DNA from: CAZEZY01 sp964516635
GTDB lineage: Bacteria; Pseudomonadota; Gammaproteobacteria; Burkholderiales; Burkholderiaceae_C
NCBI GenBank assembly: GCA_964516635.1
Contig: CAZEZY010000005.1
Location: forward strand, 1-35,682
DNA: 35,682 nucleotides
Direction: 5' to 3'
Numbering within the stretch: the first letter of the stretch is position 1; the number at the start of each line of letters is the position of its first letter. Positions 1 through 8,105 of the stretch are shown here, in pieces. The translations under genes and the position numbers were made by a program. The notes beneath the pieces are model-generated. The model was given only the letters and a program-made list of their open reading frames with translations, searched no databases and was not told the origin of the DNA.

Positions 1-330
1 GCGGTCTTTCACGCCTTGCAAGTCAAGCGAGCCACGAACGATGTGGTAGCGCACACCGGGCAAGTCCTTGACACGACCGCCGCGAACCAGCACCACGCTG
101 TGTTCCTGCAGGTTGTGGCCTTCACCGCCGATGTAGGAGATGACCTCGAACCCGTTGGTCAGGCGCACCTTGGCGACCTTGCGCAGCGCGGAGTTCGGCT
201 TCTTGGGCGTGGTGGTGTACACACGGGTGCACACGCCACGACGCTGGGGGCTGTTTTCCATGGCCGGGCTCTTGGATTTGGTCTTTTCGACCTCCCGACC
301 CTGGCGCACGAGTTGGTTGATGGTTGGCAT
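1..330 (-). CDS. rpsL: 30S ribosomal protein S12 (3' end outside window)
   Basis: Ribosomal protein S12 of the small subunit, which sits near the decoding centre and affects translational accuracy. The minus-strand translation starts MPTINQLVRQGR and contains the invariant stretches TTTPKKPNSALRKVAKVRL and GGEGHNLQEHSVVLVRGGRV, which are diagnostic of S12. There are 110 codons in the window. The family is about 125 residues in betaproteobacteria, so roughly 15 C-terminal residues lie beyond the left edge. The ATG at 328-330 matches the universal N-terminus. It is normally the first gene of the str operon (rpsL-rpsG-fusA-tuf), whose remainder would lie left of the window. Confidence 0.98.
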   Translation of the reverse strand, partial: MPTINQLVRQGREVEKTKSKSPAMENSPQRRGVCTRVYTTTPKKPNSALRKVAKVRLTNGFEVISYIGGEGHNLQEHSVVLVRGGRVKDLPGVRYHIVRGSLDLQGVKDR

Positions 331-374
331 TGAAGAAACGTCCCTAAACGTTTGGAAAAAGAAATACAAAACCC

Positions 375-390
375 TTCGGAAGATTCCGAA
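375..390 (-). promoter_or_regulatory. stem-loop in the rpsL leader
   Basis: Perfect inverted repeat: six or seven base pairs with a four- or two-base loop, read on the minus strand as TTCGGA, ATCT, TCCGAA. It lies between the predicted rpsL promoter (400-428) and the rpsL start, so it would be inside the roughly 60-base leader. A pyrimidine-rich stretch follows on the same strand (GGGTTTTG, then TTTCTTTTT), so it could also work as a weak terminator or attenuator. Structure is seen; function is inferred. Confidence 0.4.
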
Positions 391-399
391 AAGCCCTCT

Positions 400-428
400 A
401 CTGTAGCATGGTCGACCGGTGTACGCAA
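400..428 (-). promoter_or_regulatory. sigma-70 promoter for rpsL
   Basis: On the minus strand a TTGCGT -35 box (423-428) and a TACAGT -10 box (400-405) are separated by exactly 17 bases. Transcription would start near 393, giving a leader of about 63 bases before the rpsL ATG. It begins just after the stop codon of the carboxypeptidase gene upstream, so rpsL has its own promoter. Confidence 0.6.
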
Positions 429-444
429 GCCGTGGACGGCGCGC

Positions 445-1641
445 TCACTTGATCCAGAGGCGGATGGCTCCCCAGATCCGGCCGAAGAAGCCCGCCTCCC
501 GCACTGTCTCCAGGACAAACAGCGGCACCTCTGCCACGACGTTGCCCGTGGGGGTGCTGACTCGAAGCGTGCCAAGTGGCTGGTCCTTGATGAAAGGCGC
601 AATCAGCGGGTCGGCCCGCAGGACCTCGGTACGCAGGGATGCGGCCTGCCCGGCGGGAACCGACACAACGACACCCTCCTGGCGACCGAGCTTGACGGTA
701 CGCGCCTCACCCTTCCAGACCTCGGGCTCGACCACGGATTGGCCCGGTGCAAACAGGCGAACGGCCTCGTAGGCCGAAAATCCCCAGTTGAGGAGTTTCT
801 GGCTTTCGGCGGCCCGCGCGTTTTCGCTCGCCGCCCCCAATACGATGCTGACCAGGCGTCGCTGCCCGGCAGGTCCTTCGCCCAAAGCCGGAAACTGCCG
901 GCGCGCAGTGGCCACCAGACAGAATCCGGCTGCGGCGGTGTATCCGGTCTTGAGCCCATCCACGGTCGGGTCCCGAAAGAGCAGCAGATTGCGGTTCATG
1001 TCATTGGCGGCCGGGGTTCCCGGATACCGGAAACGCTGGATGGCGTAAAAAGGCACGTACTCGGGAAAGTCTTTCATCAGCCGCGACGCCAGAATGGACA
1101 GATCGCGTGCCGTGGTGGTGTGTCCAGGCGCTGTCAGCCCTTCCGGGTTGAGGTAGCGGGTACGGGTCATGCCCAGTGCCCTGGCCTGCTGGTTCATCAG
1201 TTCCACGAAACGCTCGACCGAACCCGCCACGCCCTCGGCCAGCGCGATGGTGGCGTCGTTACCTGACTGAACGATCATGCCTTTGAGCAGATCCTCGACC
1301 GGCACCTGCATGCGCGGCTCGATGAACATGCGGGAGCCCGGCATGCGCCAGGCGCGCTCACTCACGCCGAAGGTCTGATCGAGTGCGATGCGCCGCGCGC
1401 GCAGGGCGTCAAACACCACATAGGCGGTCATGAGCTTGGTCAGCGAAGCCGGCTCGACTTCCATGTCGGGATCGCGAGCAGCCAGCACCTGCCCGGTGGT
1501 GACGTCGAGCAGGAGGTAGGCCCTCGCCGCCACTTCGGGGGGTTCAGGCACCCTGGCCTGCACCCACAGGCTCGCAAAGGCCAGCCACACCACACAAACG
1601 AGGCGCCCAAGGCGCAAGGAAACAGGCAGAGAACTGGACAC
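445..1641 (-). CDS. dacC: D-alanyl-D-alanine carboxypeptidase (PBP5/6 type, S11 family)
   Basis: Removes the terminal D-Ala of peptidoglycan pentapeptides in the periplasm. All three penicillin-binding motifs are present, numbered from the GTG at 1641: SLTK (Ser66, Lys69), SGN (126-128) and KTG (231-233). A hydrophobic N-terminal segment ending WVQA looks like a signal peptide. The C-terminus ends in an amphipathic stretch (FFGRIWGAIRLWIK), as expected for the membrane anchor of PBP5-like enzymes. No ATG start is available; the frame is open to a GTG at 1701, but that would overlap the upstream hydrolase by about 22 bases. The GTG at 1641 has a GGA-containing weak ribosome site and gives 398 residues, close to family length. 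The symbol dacA would be equally acceptable. Confidence 0.9.
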   Translation of the reverse strand: MSSSLPVSLRLGRLVCVVWLAFASLWVQARVPEPPEVAARAYLLLDVTTGQVLAARDPDMEVEPASLTKLMTAYVVFDALRARRIALDQTFGVSERAWRMPGSRMFIEPRMQVPVEDLLKGMIVQSGNDATIALAEGVAGSVERFVELMNQQARALGMTRTRYLNPEGLTAPGHTTTARDLSILASRLMKDFPEYVPFYAIQRFRYPGTPAANDMNRNLLLFRDPTVDGLKTGYTAAAGFCLVATARRQFPALGEGPAGQRRLVSIVLGAASENARAAESQKLLNWGFSAYEAVRLFAPGQSVVEPEVWKGEARTVKLGRQEGVVVSVPAGQAASLRTEVLRADPLIAPFIKDQPLGTLRVSTPTGNVVAEVPLFVLETVREAGFFGRIWGAIRLWIK

Positions 1642-1679
1642 GAGGATTCCGTTGAAAGAGGATGCGAGCGCAAAGACGC

Positions 1680-2315
1680 TCAAAGCGCCTGACAGGCACA
1701 CAGATGACGGACGGTGAGCGCCCTGAGCAGGGGAAGCCGGCCATGAAAGAAATGTTCGACTCCCGGTACCACCGTGACAGGCAGGCCCTGAGGCCTGGCC
1801 CAGTCCATCACAGACGCAAGAGGCACCGTATCGTCGTGCTCACCATGAAGAATCAGCGCGCGGGGATGAAGTTCCTCGGGCAGCTCGGGCACATCGAAAC
1901 GGCTGGCCGCCGTTCCCACCAGAATGACCGATGACAGGGGTCGCGACGTCATCAGCACCGCCACGGCACGGGCCGTGACATAACCGCCAAATGAAAAGCC
2001 CGCCAGCGCCAGCGAACCCTCAGGCGCAACGTGCGACACCACTTGCAGAAGATCGTCGGTTTCGGCCACACCCCCATCATGCACACCCGCACTCTGGCCC
2101 ACCCCACGGAAGTTGAAGCGAACAGCTGTCCACCCCGCCTGAACATGGGCCCTGGCCAGGGTCTGGACCACTTTGTTGTTCAGGGTGCCGCCAAAGAGCG
2201 GATGAGGGTGAGCGATGATGGCCATGCCCGCAGTGGGCACTGCAGGTCGGTCGATGGCGATTTCGATGGGGCCTGCGGCCCCACCGATGAGCAGGGATTC
2301 GGTCTGTGCGTTCAT
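1680..2315 (-). CDS. alpha/beta hydrolase (COG2945-like)
   Basis: Small cytoplasmic alpha/beta hydrolase of 211 residues. Visible features are HPHPLFGGT near the N-terminus (oxyanion region of this subfamily), VRFNFRGVGQSAG, the nucleophile elbow GFSFGG with the catalytic Ser, the acid region LILHGEHDDTVP, and the catalytic His in VEHFFHGRL. The substrate is unknown; relatives are often called CocE/esterase-like or 'dienelactone-hydrolase-like'. An in-frame GTG at 2324 would add three residues and neither start has a clear ribosome site, so ATG at 2315 is a choice of convenience. It follows the ferredoxin gene by 17 bases on the same strand and is probably co-transcribed. Confidence 0.85.
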   Translation of the reverse strand: MNAQTESLLIGGAAGPIEIAIDRPAVPTAGMAIIAHPHPLFGGTLNNKVVQTLARAHVQAGWTAVRFNFRGVGQSAGVHDGGVAETDDLLQVVSHVAPEGSLALAGFSFGGYVTARAVAVLMTSRPLSSVILVGTAASRFDVPELPEELHPRALILHGEHDDTVPLASVMDWARPQGLPVTVVPGVEHFFHGRLPLLRALTVRHLCACQAL

Positions 2316-2332
2316 GTCAGGCACAACGCGAG

Positions 2333-2680
2333 TCAGCGACCCACATCGGGCGGCAGGCGGAGGCGCTCGACCACCACGCCATCGCGCAAGTGGCTGTCGA
2401 CGATCTCGTCGATGTCCTGCTGGTCAACATAGGTGTACCAGACCGCTTCGGGATACACGACCGCCACGGGACCCCCCGCACAGCGGTCAAGACAACCGGC
2501 CTTGTTGACCCGGACCTTGCCCTGCCCGGTCAGTCCGGCCGCCTTGACCCGGGCCTTGCAACGGTCAAAAGCGTCCTGGGCGTGGTGGTCTGCGCAGCAG
2601 GCATCGCCGTTCTCGCGCTGGTTGAGACAGAAAAAGATGTGCCGCTGGTAATAGCCGGCCGTCGGTGGGGTGTCGCTCAT
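2333..2680 (-). CDS. (2Fe-2S) ferredoxin, thioredoxin-like fold
   Basis: 115-residue protein of the thioredoxin-like 2Fe-2S ferredoxin family (as in Aquifex Fd4, and fused in NuoE). The cysteine pattern fits: Cys18, Cys28/Cys29, then the pair Cys63-x3-Cys67 in AGCLDRCAGGP, followed by VAVVYPEAVWYTYV, which is a family hallmark. It likely transfers electrons to an unidentified partner in the cytoplasm. The start codon is fixed by an ATGA overlap with the stop of the upstream VanZ-like gene (2677-2680), indicating translational coupling. The reading frame is open much further upstream, but that part is the shadow of the VanZ gene. Confidence 0.88.
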   Translation of the reverse strand: MSDTPPTAGYYQRHIFFCLNQRENGDACCADHHAQDAFDRCKARVKAAGLTGQGKVRVNKAGCLDRCAGGPVAVVYPEAVWYTYVDQQDIDEIVDSHLRDGVVVERLRLPPDVGR

Positions 2681-3831
2681 GAGCGTGAATTGTAGGAGGG
2701 CGTCACGGGCCGCAGGGCCAGCCGGAGTCCCACCAGCAGGGCCGCATAGGGCCATATCCAGCCCAGCCACTGCGAGATCCCGTGGAAATGGATGAAGCGG
2801 CCCTGTTCCCAGGTTTGCAGGGACTGCGAAAAATAAGCCACCTCGGGCGCACGGTTGAGCAGTCCCAGTGCAAAGCTCCAGGCGAGCAGCGAAAGCACCG
2901 CCGCCGTGCGATGACCGATCGCCAGACTGAACAGGGTCATGGCCGTGGCGAAGGTCAGTCCCAGCGAGACCGGCGGCGTGAGCCAGACCCAGGCATGCTG
3001 GGGTCCGTAGGTGAGGCTGGCAGACAGCAGGCTGGCGCCCAGCACGACCGGCACCGACATCAGCATGAAAACCGCCCGGTAAGCCATGCGACGCAGCAGC
3101 GCAAAGCCCAGCAGCATGGGCGCCCAGAGACACATGGCCACCACGATGGCTTCGGTCAGGGGACTCAAGGGTGAGGACGGGGCCGGCTGCGGGATCCAGC
3201 CGGCGAGCGCCGAACCTTCGGTCAGCCGGATCAGAGCGCCTTCAAGACGGTACCAGACCTGACCCAGTCCATAGGGAACCGAGGTGGGATACAGGAGGGC
3301 AAATGGCCACAGGACCAGCACGAACAACCCGCCGTAGGTCTGCTCCACCAGGCAGGCACGGCGAAAGGCATTCCAGGGCCCCAGAAGCTTCCAGCGCAGC
3401 ATCAGCAAAGCCAGGACCGTGCCCAATGCGCCACCCAGCGCGTTCAGCAGCCAGTCCACCTGTGAAGGGACCCGGTGCAGGAGGTAACTCTGCAAACCCT
3501 CCATGATCAGGGCCACGAGACCAGAAACCACCAACCCCACCAGCCAGGCCCCTCGCCCGTGACCGGTACGGGCCACCGCCAGGGTCAGCAAGAGCCCCAG
3601 GGGGACGTAGCCCAGAAAGTTGGTCAGGAGATCAAAGGTCGTGAGGTAGGGTGGCCACGGCGCGGAGATGAATGACCACGGGGCAATGCCCTGAAAACGC
3701 CAGTTGCTGAAGGGATAGAGGCTGGCGTACACCACCAGCAAGAGATAGACCCCCGCGACTGGCCAGGCCAGGGACCAGGCTCGCCGACCGGAAAAAGCCG
3801 GGTGGTTCCTGTCGAGGGTCGTTCGTTCCAC
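2677..3831 (-). CDS. VanZ-like integral membrane protein
   Basis: 384-residue polytopic membrane protein. The N-terminal part (about residues 20-150) carries the VanZ-like pattern: YASLYPFSNW, then TTFDLLTNFLGYVPLG, then MEGLQSYLLHRVPSQVDWLLNALGGALG. The rest consists of further hydrophobic spans without a recognised domain, roughly ten membrane segments in all. VanZ is linked to teicoplanin resistance in Gram-positives, but most proteobacterial homologues have no assigned function. The start is a GTG at 3829-3831, 16 bases after hemJ on the same strand. The 3' end overlaps the ferredoxin gene by four bases. Confidence 0.85.
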   Translation of the reverse strand: MERTTLDRNHPAFSGRRAWSLAWPVAGVYLLLVVYASLYPFSNWRFQGIAPWSFISAPWPPYLTTFDLLTNFLGYVPLGLLLTLAVARTGHGRGAWLVGLVVSGLVALIMEGLQSYLLHRVPSQVDWLLNALGGALGTVLALLMLRWKLLGPWNAFRRACLVEQTYGGLFVLVLWPFALLYPTSVPYGLGQVWYRLEGALIRLTEGSALAGWIPQPAPSSPLSPLTEAIVVAMCLWAPMLLGFALLRRMAYRAVFMLMSVPVVLGASLLSASLTYGPQHAWVWLTPPVSLGLTFATAMTLFSLAIGHRTAAVLSLLAWSFALGLLNRAPEVAYFSQSLQTWEQGRFIHFHGISQWLGWIWPYAALLVGLRLALRPVTPSYNSRS

Positions 3832-3847
3832 GGGATCCGCCGCCGAT

Positions 3848-4276
3848 TCAGAATGGCTTGACGACGACCAGAACGACCGCGATGATCATCAGGATCACGG
3901 GAATTTCGTTGAACCAGCGATACCACACGTGGCTGTGTGTGTTGCGCTGGTTTTCGAAGTCGCGCAACAGACGACCACAGGCATGGTGATAGCCCAGCAA
4001 CAGCAGGACGATCAGCAGTTTGGCGTGCATCCAGCCGTTTCCAGAGCCCCGCCCGATTCCATACCCGAGCCAGAGCCACAGTCCGAGCGCCAAGGCAGGC
4101 ACGGCCAGGAGGGTCATGAAACGCATGAGCTTGCGAGCCATCAGAAGCAGCCGATCGCGCTCGGCCGTGCTGGCGGAATCCACCATGGCCAGATTGACAA
4201 AAATGCGGGGCAAATAAAAAAGACCCGCAAACCAACTGGCAACGAAGACAATATGAAAAGATTTGACCCACAACAT
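3848..4276 (-). CDS. hemJ: HemJ-type protoporphyrinogen IX oxidase (CopD/UPF0093 family)
   Basis: 142-residue protein with four membrane spans. It begins MLWVKSFHIVFVASWFAGLF and contains WMHAKLLIVLLLLGYH, both typical of HemJ. The conserved residues tied to haem binding and catalysis in HemJ are present as His8 and Lys86. HemJ oxidises protoporphyrinogen IX to protoporphyrin IX in haem synthesis and is the usual form in alpha- and many betaproteobacteria that lack HemG/HemY. It is the first gene of the minus-strand run, divergent from the SMP-30-like gene with a 29-base gap. No good ribosome site precedes the ATG. Confidence 0.88.
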   Translation of the reverse strand: MLWVKSFHIVFVASWFAGLFYLPRIFVNLAMVDSASTAERDRLLLMARKLMRFMTLLAVPALALGLWLWLGYGIGRGSGNGWMHAKLLIVLLLLGYHHACGRLLRDFENQRNTHSHVWYRWFNEIPVILMIIAVVLVVVKPF

Positions 4277-4305
4277 GCATCAAGTGTAGCCAAGGAGGCT
4301 GGGCC

Positions 4306-5220
4306 ATGAACCATCCATCACCTGTCGAATGGCAAATCGTCGGCGACACCCTGTGTGCCTCTGGCGAATCTCCGTTCTGGCATCCCCGAGAAGAACGGCT
4401 TTACTGGATGGATGCGTCACTGAAGCGGATCTGGCGACACCATCTGCCCAGTGGCCGTGCCGAGCTCTGGGACCTTCCCCGCTCCATCACAGGTCTGGCA
4501 CCTTGCCGAAGCGGTGGCCTGCTGATCGTGATGGAAGACGGGATTTATCACAGCGCCGCCTGGCAGGATGTGCCTGCCCCCATGGCCAGCCTGCCGCCTT
4601 CGAAAACACCACGGTCATTGCGTGGTGGGCGTTGCGATCCCTGGGGGCGTCTGTGGCTGGTCAGCCAGCCGACCGCCACCGGATCGCTACCCCAAAGCGG
4701 CGCCCTTCACTGTCTGCCTGCCCGCAAGACGGTTCGCCCGGCTCTGCATGAAGTGCGCAGCGGGTTGCCCGAAGGCGACGGCTGGGCCTGGTCGCCCGAT
4801 GGGCGGCTGATGTACTGGTGCATGCCGCACCGACAGGAAGTCGAACAGGCTGGCATGTCGATGCCTGGGAGCTGGCCGCCTGAACTGGGGATGCCCATGG
4901 CGCTGGCCAACCTGAAAGGCCACGCCGGTCATCCGCGAAGTGGCGCCATGGACCGCGCTGGCCGGTACTGGGTGGCGATGACGGATGGGGGAAGCATCCT
5001 CTGCATTGACAGCCGTGGGAAGATCGCCGACCACATCGCGGCCCCCACCCCGGGCCCCACCGGGCTGTGCTTTGGCGGCGCTGACATGAAGACGCTGTTC
5101 ATCACCACGGCGCGGGCCCACCGCAGCGCATCGGAACTCAGTGCCTATCCCCGGTCTGGCGGCGTGTTTGCGTGGCGGACCGAAAGCCCGGGGTTGCCTG
5201 CCCCGGTTTACTGGGACTGA
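4306..5220 (+). CDS. SMP-30/gluconolactonase-like protein with altered metal site
   Basis: 304 residues of the SMP-30/gluconolaconase/LRE beta-propeller family. The pattern GESPFWHPREERLYWMD contains the first metal ligand Glu21, and the repeats DPWGRLW, WSPDGRLMYW and MDRAGRYWVA match the family. However, the residues usually equivalent to the other metal or substrate ligands are replaced. The Asn of the 'NDG' motif is Arg106 (RGGRCDP), the Asn of 'NG..WS' is Asp158 (GDGWAWS), and the Asp of 'PDG' is Ser212 (RSGAMD). It may therefore not be an active lactonase. A clear AAGGAGG ribosome site (4292-4298) lies 7 bases before the ATG. It sits where a glycolate-oxidase subunit gene might be expected, just before glcE. 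Confidence 0.85.
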   Translation: MNHPSPVEWQIVGDTLCASGESPFWHPREERLYWMDASLKRIWRHHLPSGRAELWDLPRSITGLAPCRSGGLLIVMEDGIYHSAAWQDVPAPMASLPPSKTPRSLRGGRCDPWGRLWLVSQPTATGSLPQSGALHCLPARKTVRPALHEVRSGLPEGDGWAWSPDGRLMYWCMPHRQEVEQAGMSMPGSWPPELGMPMALANLKGHAGHPRSGAMDRAGRYWVAMTDGGSILCIDSRGKIADHIAAPTPGPTGLCFGGADMKTLFITTARAHRSASELSAYPRSGGVFAWRTESPGLPAPVYWD

Positions 5221-5254
5221 AGGCTTGCGTTAAAAAAATTCACACTGCCTGGCC

Positions 5255-6451
5255 ATGGTCGCCGATACGATGGCGTCCATGCCTGACTTGATACCACCCC
5301 CTCTGCCGACACCTCGGCAACCCCCCGATTCGGAAACCCGGCGATGGGCCGATGCGATTCGCCAGGCGGCCACTGACCAGACGCCCTTGTGGATTCAGGG
5401 GGGTGGCAGCAAGGCCTTCCTGACGGGTCCCACCCCATCGGCAGGCCAGACACTCGATACACGCAGCCACAGCGGCATCGTGTCCTACGAGCCCACCGAA
5501 CTGGTCGTGACCGTGAAAGCAGGAACCCCGCTGGTCGAACTGGAAGAGGTGTTGACCGAGCAGGGTCAGCAACTTGCGTTCGAGCCTCCCCGCTATGCCG
5601 CTGGCACCACCGTGGGAGGCATGGTGGCCTGCGGCCTGAGTGGGCCTTCACGGGCCAGTGTCGGTGGCCTGAGGGACTTTGTGCTGGGTGCCCATCTGCT
5701 GAACGGCAAAGGGGAGCATCTCGAATTCGGGGGTCAGGTCATGAAAAACGTGGCGGGCTACGACCTCAGCCGGCTGCTGGCGGGCAGCATGGGCTCGCTG
5801 GGTGTGCTGACGCAGGTGTCGCTGAAGGTGCTGCCGAAGGCCCCTGGGGAGGCGACGCTGCGCTTCGAGCTGAGTCAAGCGGATGCCCTGGACCGCCTGG
5901 CCCGCTGGCGCGGTCAGCCGCTTCCGCTCAACGCCAGCTGCTGGGTACTGGACCCGGATCACGCGTCGAGCGGCACGCTGTATCTCCGCCTCCGGGGGGC
6001 GGTGGCAGCGGTGGAGGCCGCCTGTCTGTCACTCACCTCGCAAGGATCGGGTGAACGGCTGGATTCTCATCTGACGGCACCCGACTGGGAAGCCTGCCGG
6101 GATCAGCATCTGCCGTTTTTCCTGAATCCGCCGGACGCATCGGCAGCGCTGTGGCGGTTGTCGGTGGCACCGAACACCCCGGTTCTCAACGGTTCATGGC
6201 CCACGCTGGTGGAATGGCACGGAGGATTGCGCTGGGTCTGGGCGCCGGTGGATGCCGCCAGCCTCTTGAGGTCGTGGGCTCAGGCTTCAGGTGGACACGC
6301 CACGCTGTTTCGACTGCCGGCACAGACCACGGAAGCCGCAGAACGTTTCACCGCGCCTGCCGGTGGACTCATGGCCATTCACCAGCGACTCAAACAGGCT
6401 TTCGACCCCGCTGGCATTTTCAACCCCGGACGCTGGGGTTTCGGTATCTGA
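5255..6451 (+). CDS. glcE: glycolate oxidase FAD-binding subunit GlcE
   Basis: FAD-binding subunit of the membrane-associated glycolate dehydrogenase (GlcDEF), which oxidises glycolate to glyoxylate. The sequence follows GlcE closely: TPLWIQGGGSKAFLTG, HSGIVSYEPTELVVTVKAGTPL, EPPRYAAGTTVGGMVACGLSGP, and VMKNVAGYDLSRLLAGSMGSLGVLTQVSLKVLP (FAD-PCMH domain, residues about 40-220). It ends in AIHQRLKQAFDPAGIFNPGR, typical of FAD-linked oxidases. Three in-frame ATGs (5255, 5270, 5279) are possible and none has a good ribosome site; the last gives 390 residues. glcF follows after 15 bases. glcD is not in the window. Confidence 0.95.
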   Translation: MVADTMASMPDLIPPPLPTPRQPPDSETRRWADAIRQAATDQTPLWIQGGGSKAFLTGPTPSAGQTLDTRSHSGIVSYEPTELVVTVKAGTPLVELEEVLTEQGQQLAFEPPRYAAGTTVGGMVACGLSGPSRASVGGLRDFVLGAHLLNGKGEHLEFGGQVMKNVAGYDLSRLLAGSMGSLGVLTQVSLKVLPKAPGEATLRFELSQADALDRLARWRGQPLPLNASCWVLDPDHASSGTLYLRLRGAVAAVEAACLSLTSQGSGERLDSHLTAPDWEACRDQHLPFFLNPPDASAALWRLSVAPNTPVLNGSWPTLVEWHGGLRWVWAPVDAASLLRSWAQASGGHATLFRLPAQTTEAAERFTAPAGGLMAIHQRLKQAFDPAGIFNPGRWGFGI

Positions 6452-6466
6452 CCACCGGAGACACGC

Positions 6467-7738
6467 ATGCAAACCCAGTTGGCACCCGAATTCCAGGGCA
6501 CTCCGGACGGCCAGGCGGCCGAATCCATCCTGCGCAAGTGCGTTCATTGCGGCTTCTGTACCGCGACCTGCCCCACCTATCAGCTGCTGGGCGATGAGCT
6601 GGACGGCCCGAGGGGCAGGATTTACCTGATCAAGCAGGTGCTGGAGGGCGCCACGCCCACCCGCAAGACCCAGATGCACCTGGACCGCTGCCTGACGTGC
6701 CGCAACTGCGAATCGACCTGTCCGAGCGGCGTGGAATATGGCCATCTGGTCGATATCGGTCGCAAGGTGGTGGACCAGAAAGTGGAGCGGCCGGCGCCCG
6801 AGCGGGCCATCCGCTGGCTGCTCAAGGAAGGCTTGCCCTCACCGCTGTTCGGCCCCGCCATGAAGGTCGGTCAGCTGGTTCGGCCATTCCTGCCGGCCGT
6901 CCTGCAGAGCAAGGTTCCCGCAAGGCAGGATGCCGGGCGCTGGCCCGACCGGACGCATCCGCGCCGGGTGCTGATGCTGGAAGGCTGCGTGCAGCCCGCC
7001 ATGATGCCGAATATCAATACCGCCACGGCACGGGTTCTGGATGCGGCTGGCATTCAGGTGGTTCGAGCCGCCAAGGCGGGTTGCTGTGGCGCGGTGAAGT
7101 TTCACCTCAACGACCAGACCGGCGGACTGACCGAGATGCGCGCCAACATCGACGCCTGGTGGCCCTGGATCCGGCCCGATGCGCCCCAGCCAGTCGAGGC
7201 CATCCTGATGAATGCGTCGGGCTGTGGCGTGACGGTCAAGGATTACGGACATCTCCTTCAGCACGATCCGGCCTATGCCGACAAAGCCCGTCGCGTGAGC
7301 GAACTCACCCGCGACCTCAGCGAATGCCTACCCGAGATCACACCGGCCCTCAAGCCCCTGCTCATGCCCCAAGCGGAGCGAGACACGCGACGTGTGGCGT
7401 TCCATCCGCCCTGCACCCTGCAGCACGGCCAGAAACTGAGGGGCGGCGTGGAGCACTGGCTGGCTGAACTGGGTTTCGAGGTTCATGTGGCACGCAACGA
7501 ATCGCATCTGTGCTGTGGTTCGGCGGGCACTTACTCCGTTCTCAATCCGTCACTCTCGTACCAGCTGCGGGACCGCAAGCTGGGGCATCTGGGTGAACTC
7601 CAGGCCGAGGTGATCGTCTCGGCCAACATCGGCTGCATCACCCACCTCCAAAGCGGCACCGGGACGCCCGTGAAACACTGGATCGAGGTGCTGGACGAGG
7701 CCCTGGCGACCGCCCCTGAGGCGGCCAGCCCGCATTGA
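6467..7738 (+). CDS. glcF: glycolate oxidase iron-sulfur subunit GlcF
   Basis: 423-residue iron-sulfur subunit that carries electrons from the flavin subunits towards the quinone pool. Two 4Fe-4S motifs are visible near the N-terminus, CVHCGFCTATCPTY and CLTCRNCESTCPSG. The C-terminal half holds two CCG-type domains (AGCCGAVKFHL and HLCCGSAGTYS). The N-terminus MQTQLAPEF and the block GDELDGPRGRIYLIKQVLEG agree with GlcF from Escherichia coli. It is 15 bases after glcE and only 7 bases before lrgA, so glcE-glcF-lrgA-lrgB are likely one operon. Confidence 0.97.
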   Translation: MQTQLAPEFQGTPDGQAAESILRKCVHCGFCTATCPTYQLLGDELDGPRGRIYLIKQVLEGATPTRKTQMHLDRCLTCRNCESTCPSGVEYGHLVDIGRKVVDQKVERPAPERAIRWLLKEGLPSPLFGPAMKVGQLVRPFLPAVLQSKVPARQDAGRWPDRTHPRRVLMLEGCVQPAMMPNINTATARVLDAAGIQVVRAAKAGCCGAVKFHLNDQTGGLTEMRANIDAWWPWIRPDAPQPVEAILMNASGCGVTVKDYGHLLQHDPAYADKARRVSELTRDLSECLPEITPALKPLLMPQAERDTRRVAFHPPCTLQHGQKLRGGVEHWLAELGFEVHVARNESHLCCGSAGTYSVLNPSLSYQLRDRKLGHLGELQAEVIVSANIGCITHLQSGTGTPVKHWIEVLDEALATAPEAASPH

Positions 7739-7745
7739 GCACCCG

Positions 7746-8105
7746 ATGCTCAACGCCTTCACTGCCCTGCTGTGCCTGCAACTGGCGGGTGAGGCCTGGG
7801 TCCGGGCATTCGACTGGCCCCTGCCAGGTCCCGTGCTGGGGATGGCGCTGCTGCTGGGGGTGCTGGCACTGAAACCTGCCTGGATAGCCGCCATCAAGCC
7901 GGCCTCACAAGGGTTGCTGCAACACCTCTCGCTGCTGTTTGTACCGGCGGGCGTGGGGGTGATGTTGCACCTGCAGCGGCTGGGTGAAGAGGCTCTGGCC
8001 ATCGGTGTCGCGCTGGTGCTGAGCACGTGGATCGGCATGGGGGTGGCTGCCCTGGTGATGCTGTGGCTGATGCGCCTGGCCGGAACGGCAGAGCATGACG
8101 CCTGA
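7746..8105 (+). CDS. lrgA: CidA/LrgA family membrane protein
   Basis: 119-residue protein with four predicted membrane spans and the LrgA signature LPGPVLGMALLLG, then LLFVPAGVGVMLH. LrgA pairs with LrgB. The pair was first described as holin/antiholin-like in staphylococci, but related pairs transport pyruvate in Bacillus (PftAB) and the plant fusion PLGG1 carries glycolate and glycerate. It begins 7 bases after glcF, which favours a transport role for a small 2-hydroxy or 2-oxo acid here. The end overlaps lrgB by 11 bases. Confidence 0.9.
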   Translation: MLNAFTALLCLQLAGEAWVRAFDWPLPGPVLGMALLLGVLALKPAWIAAIKPASQGLLQHLSLLFVPAGVGVMLHLQRLGEEALAIGVALVLSTWIGMGVAALVMLWLMRLAGTAEHDA

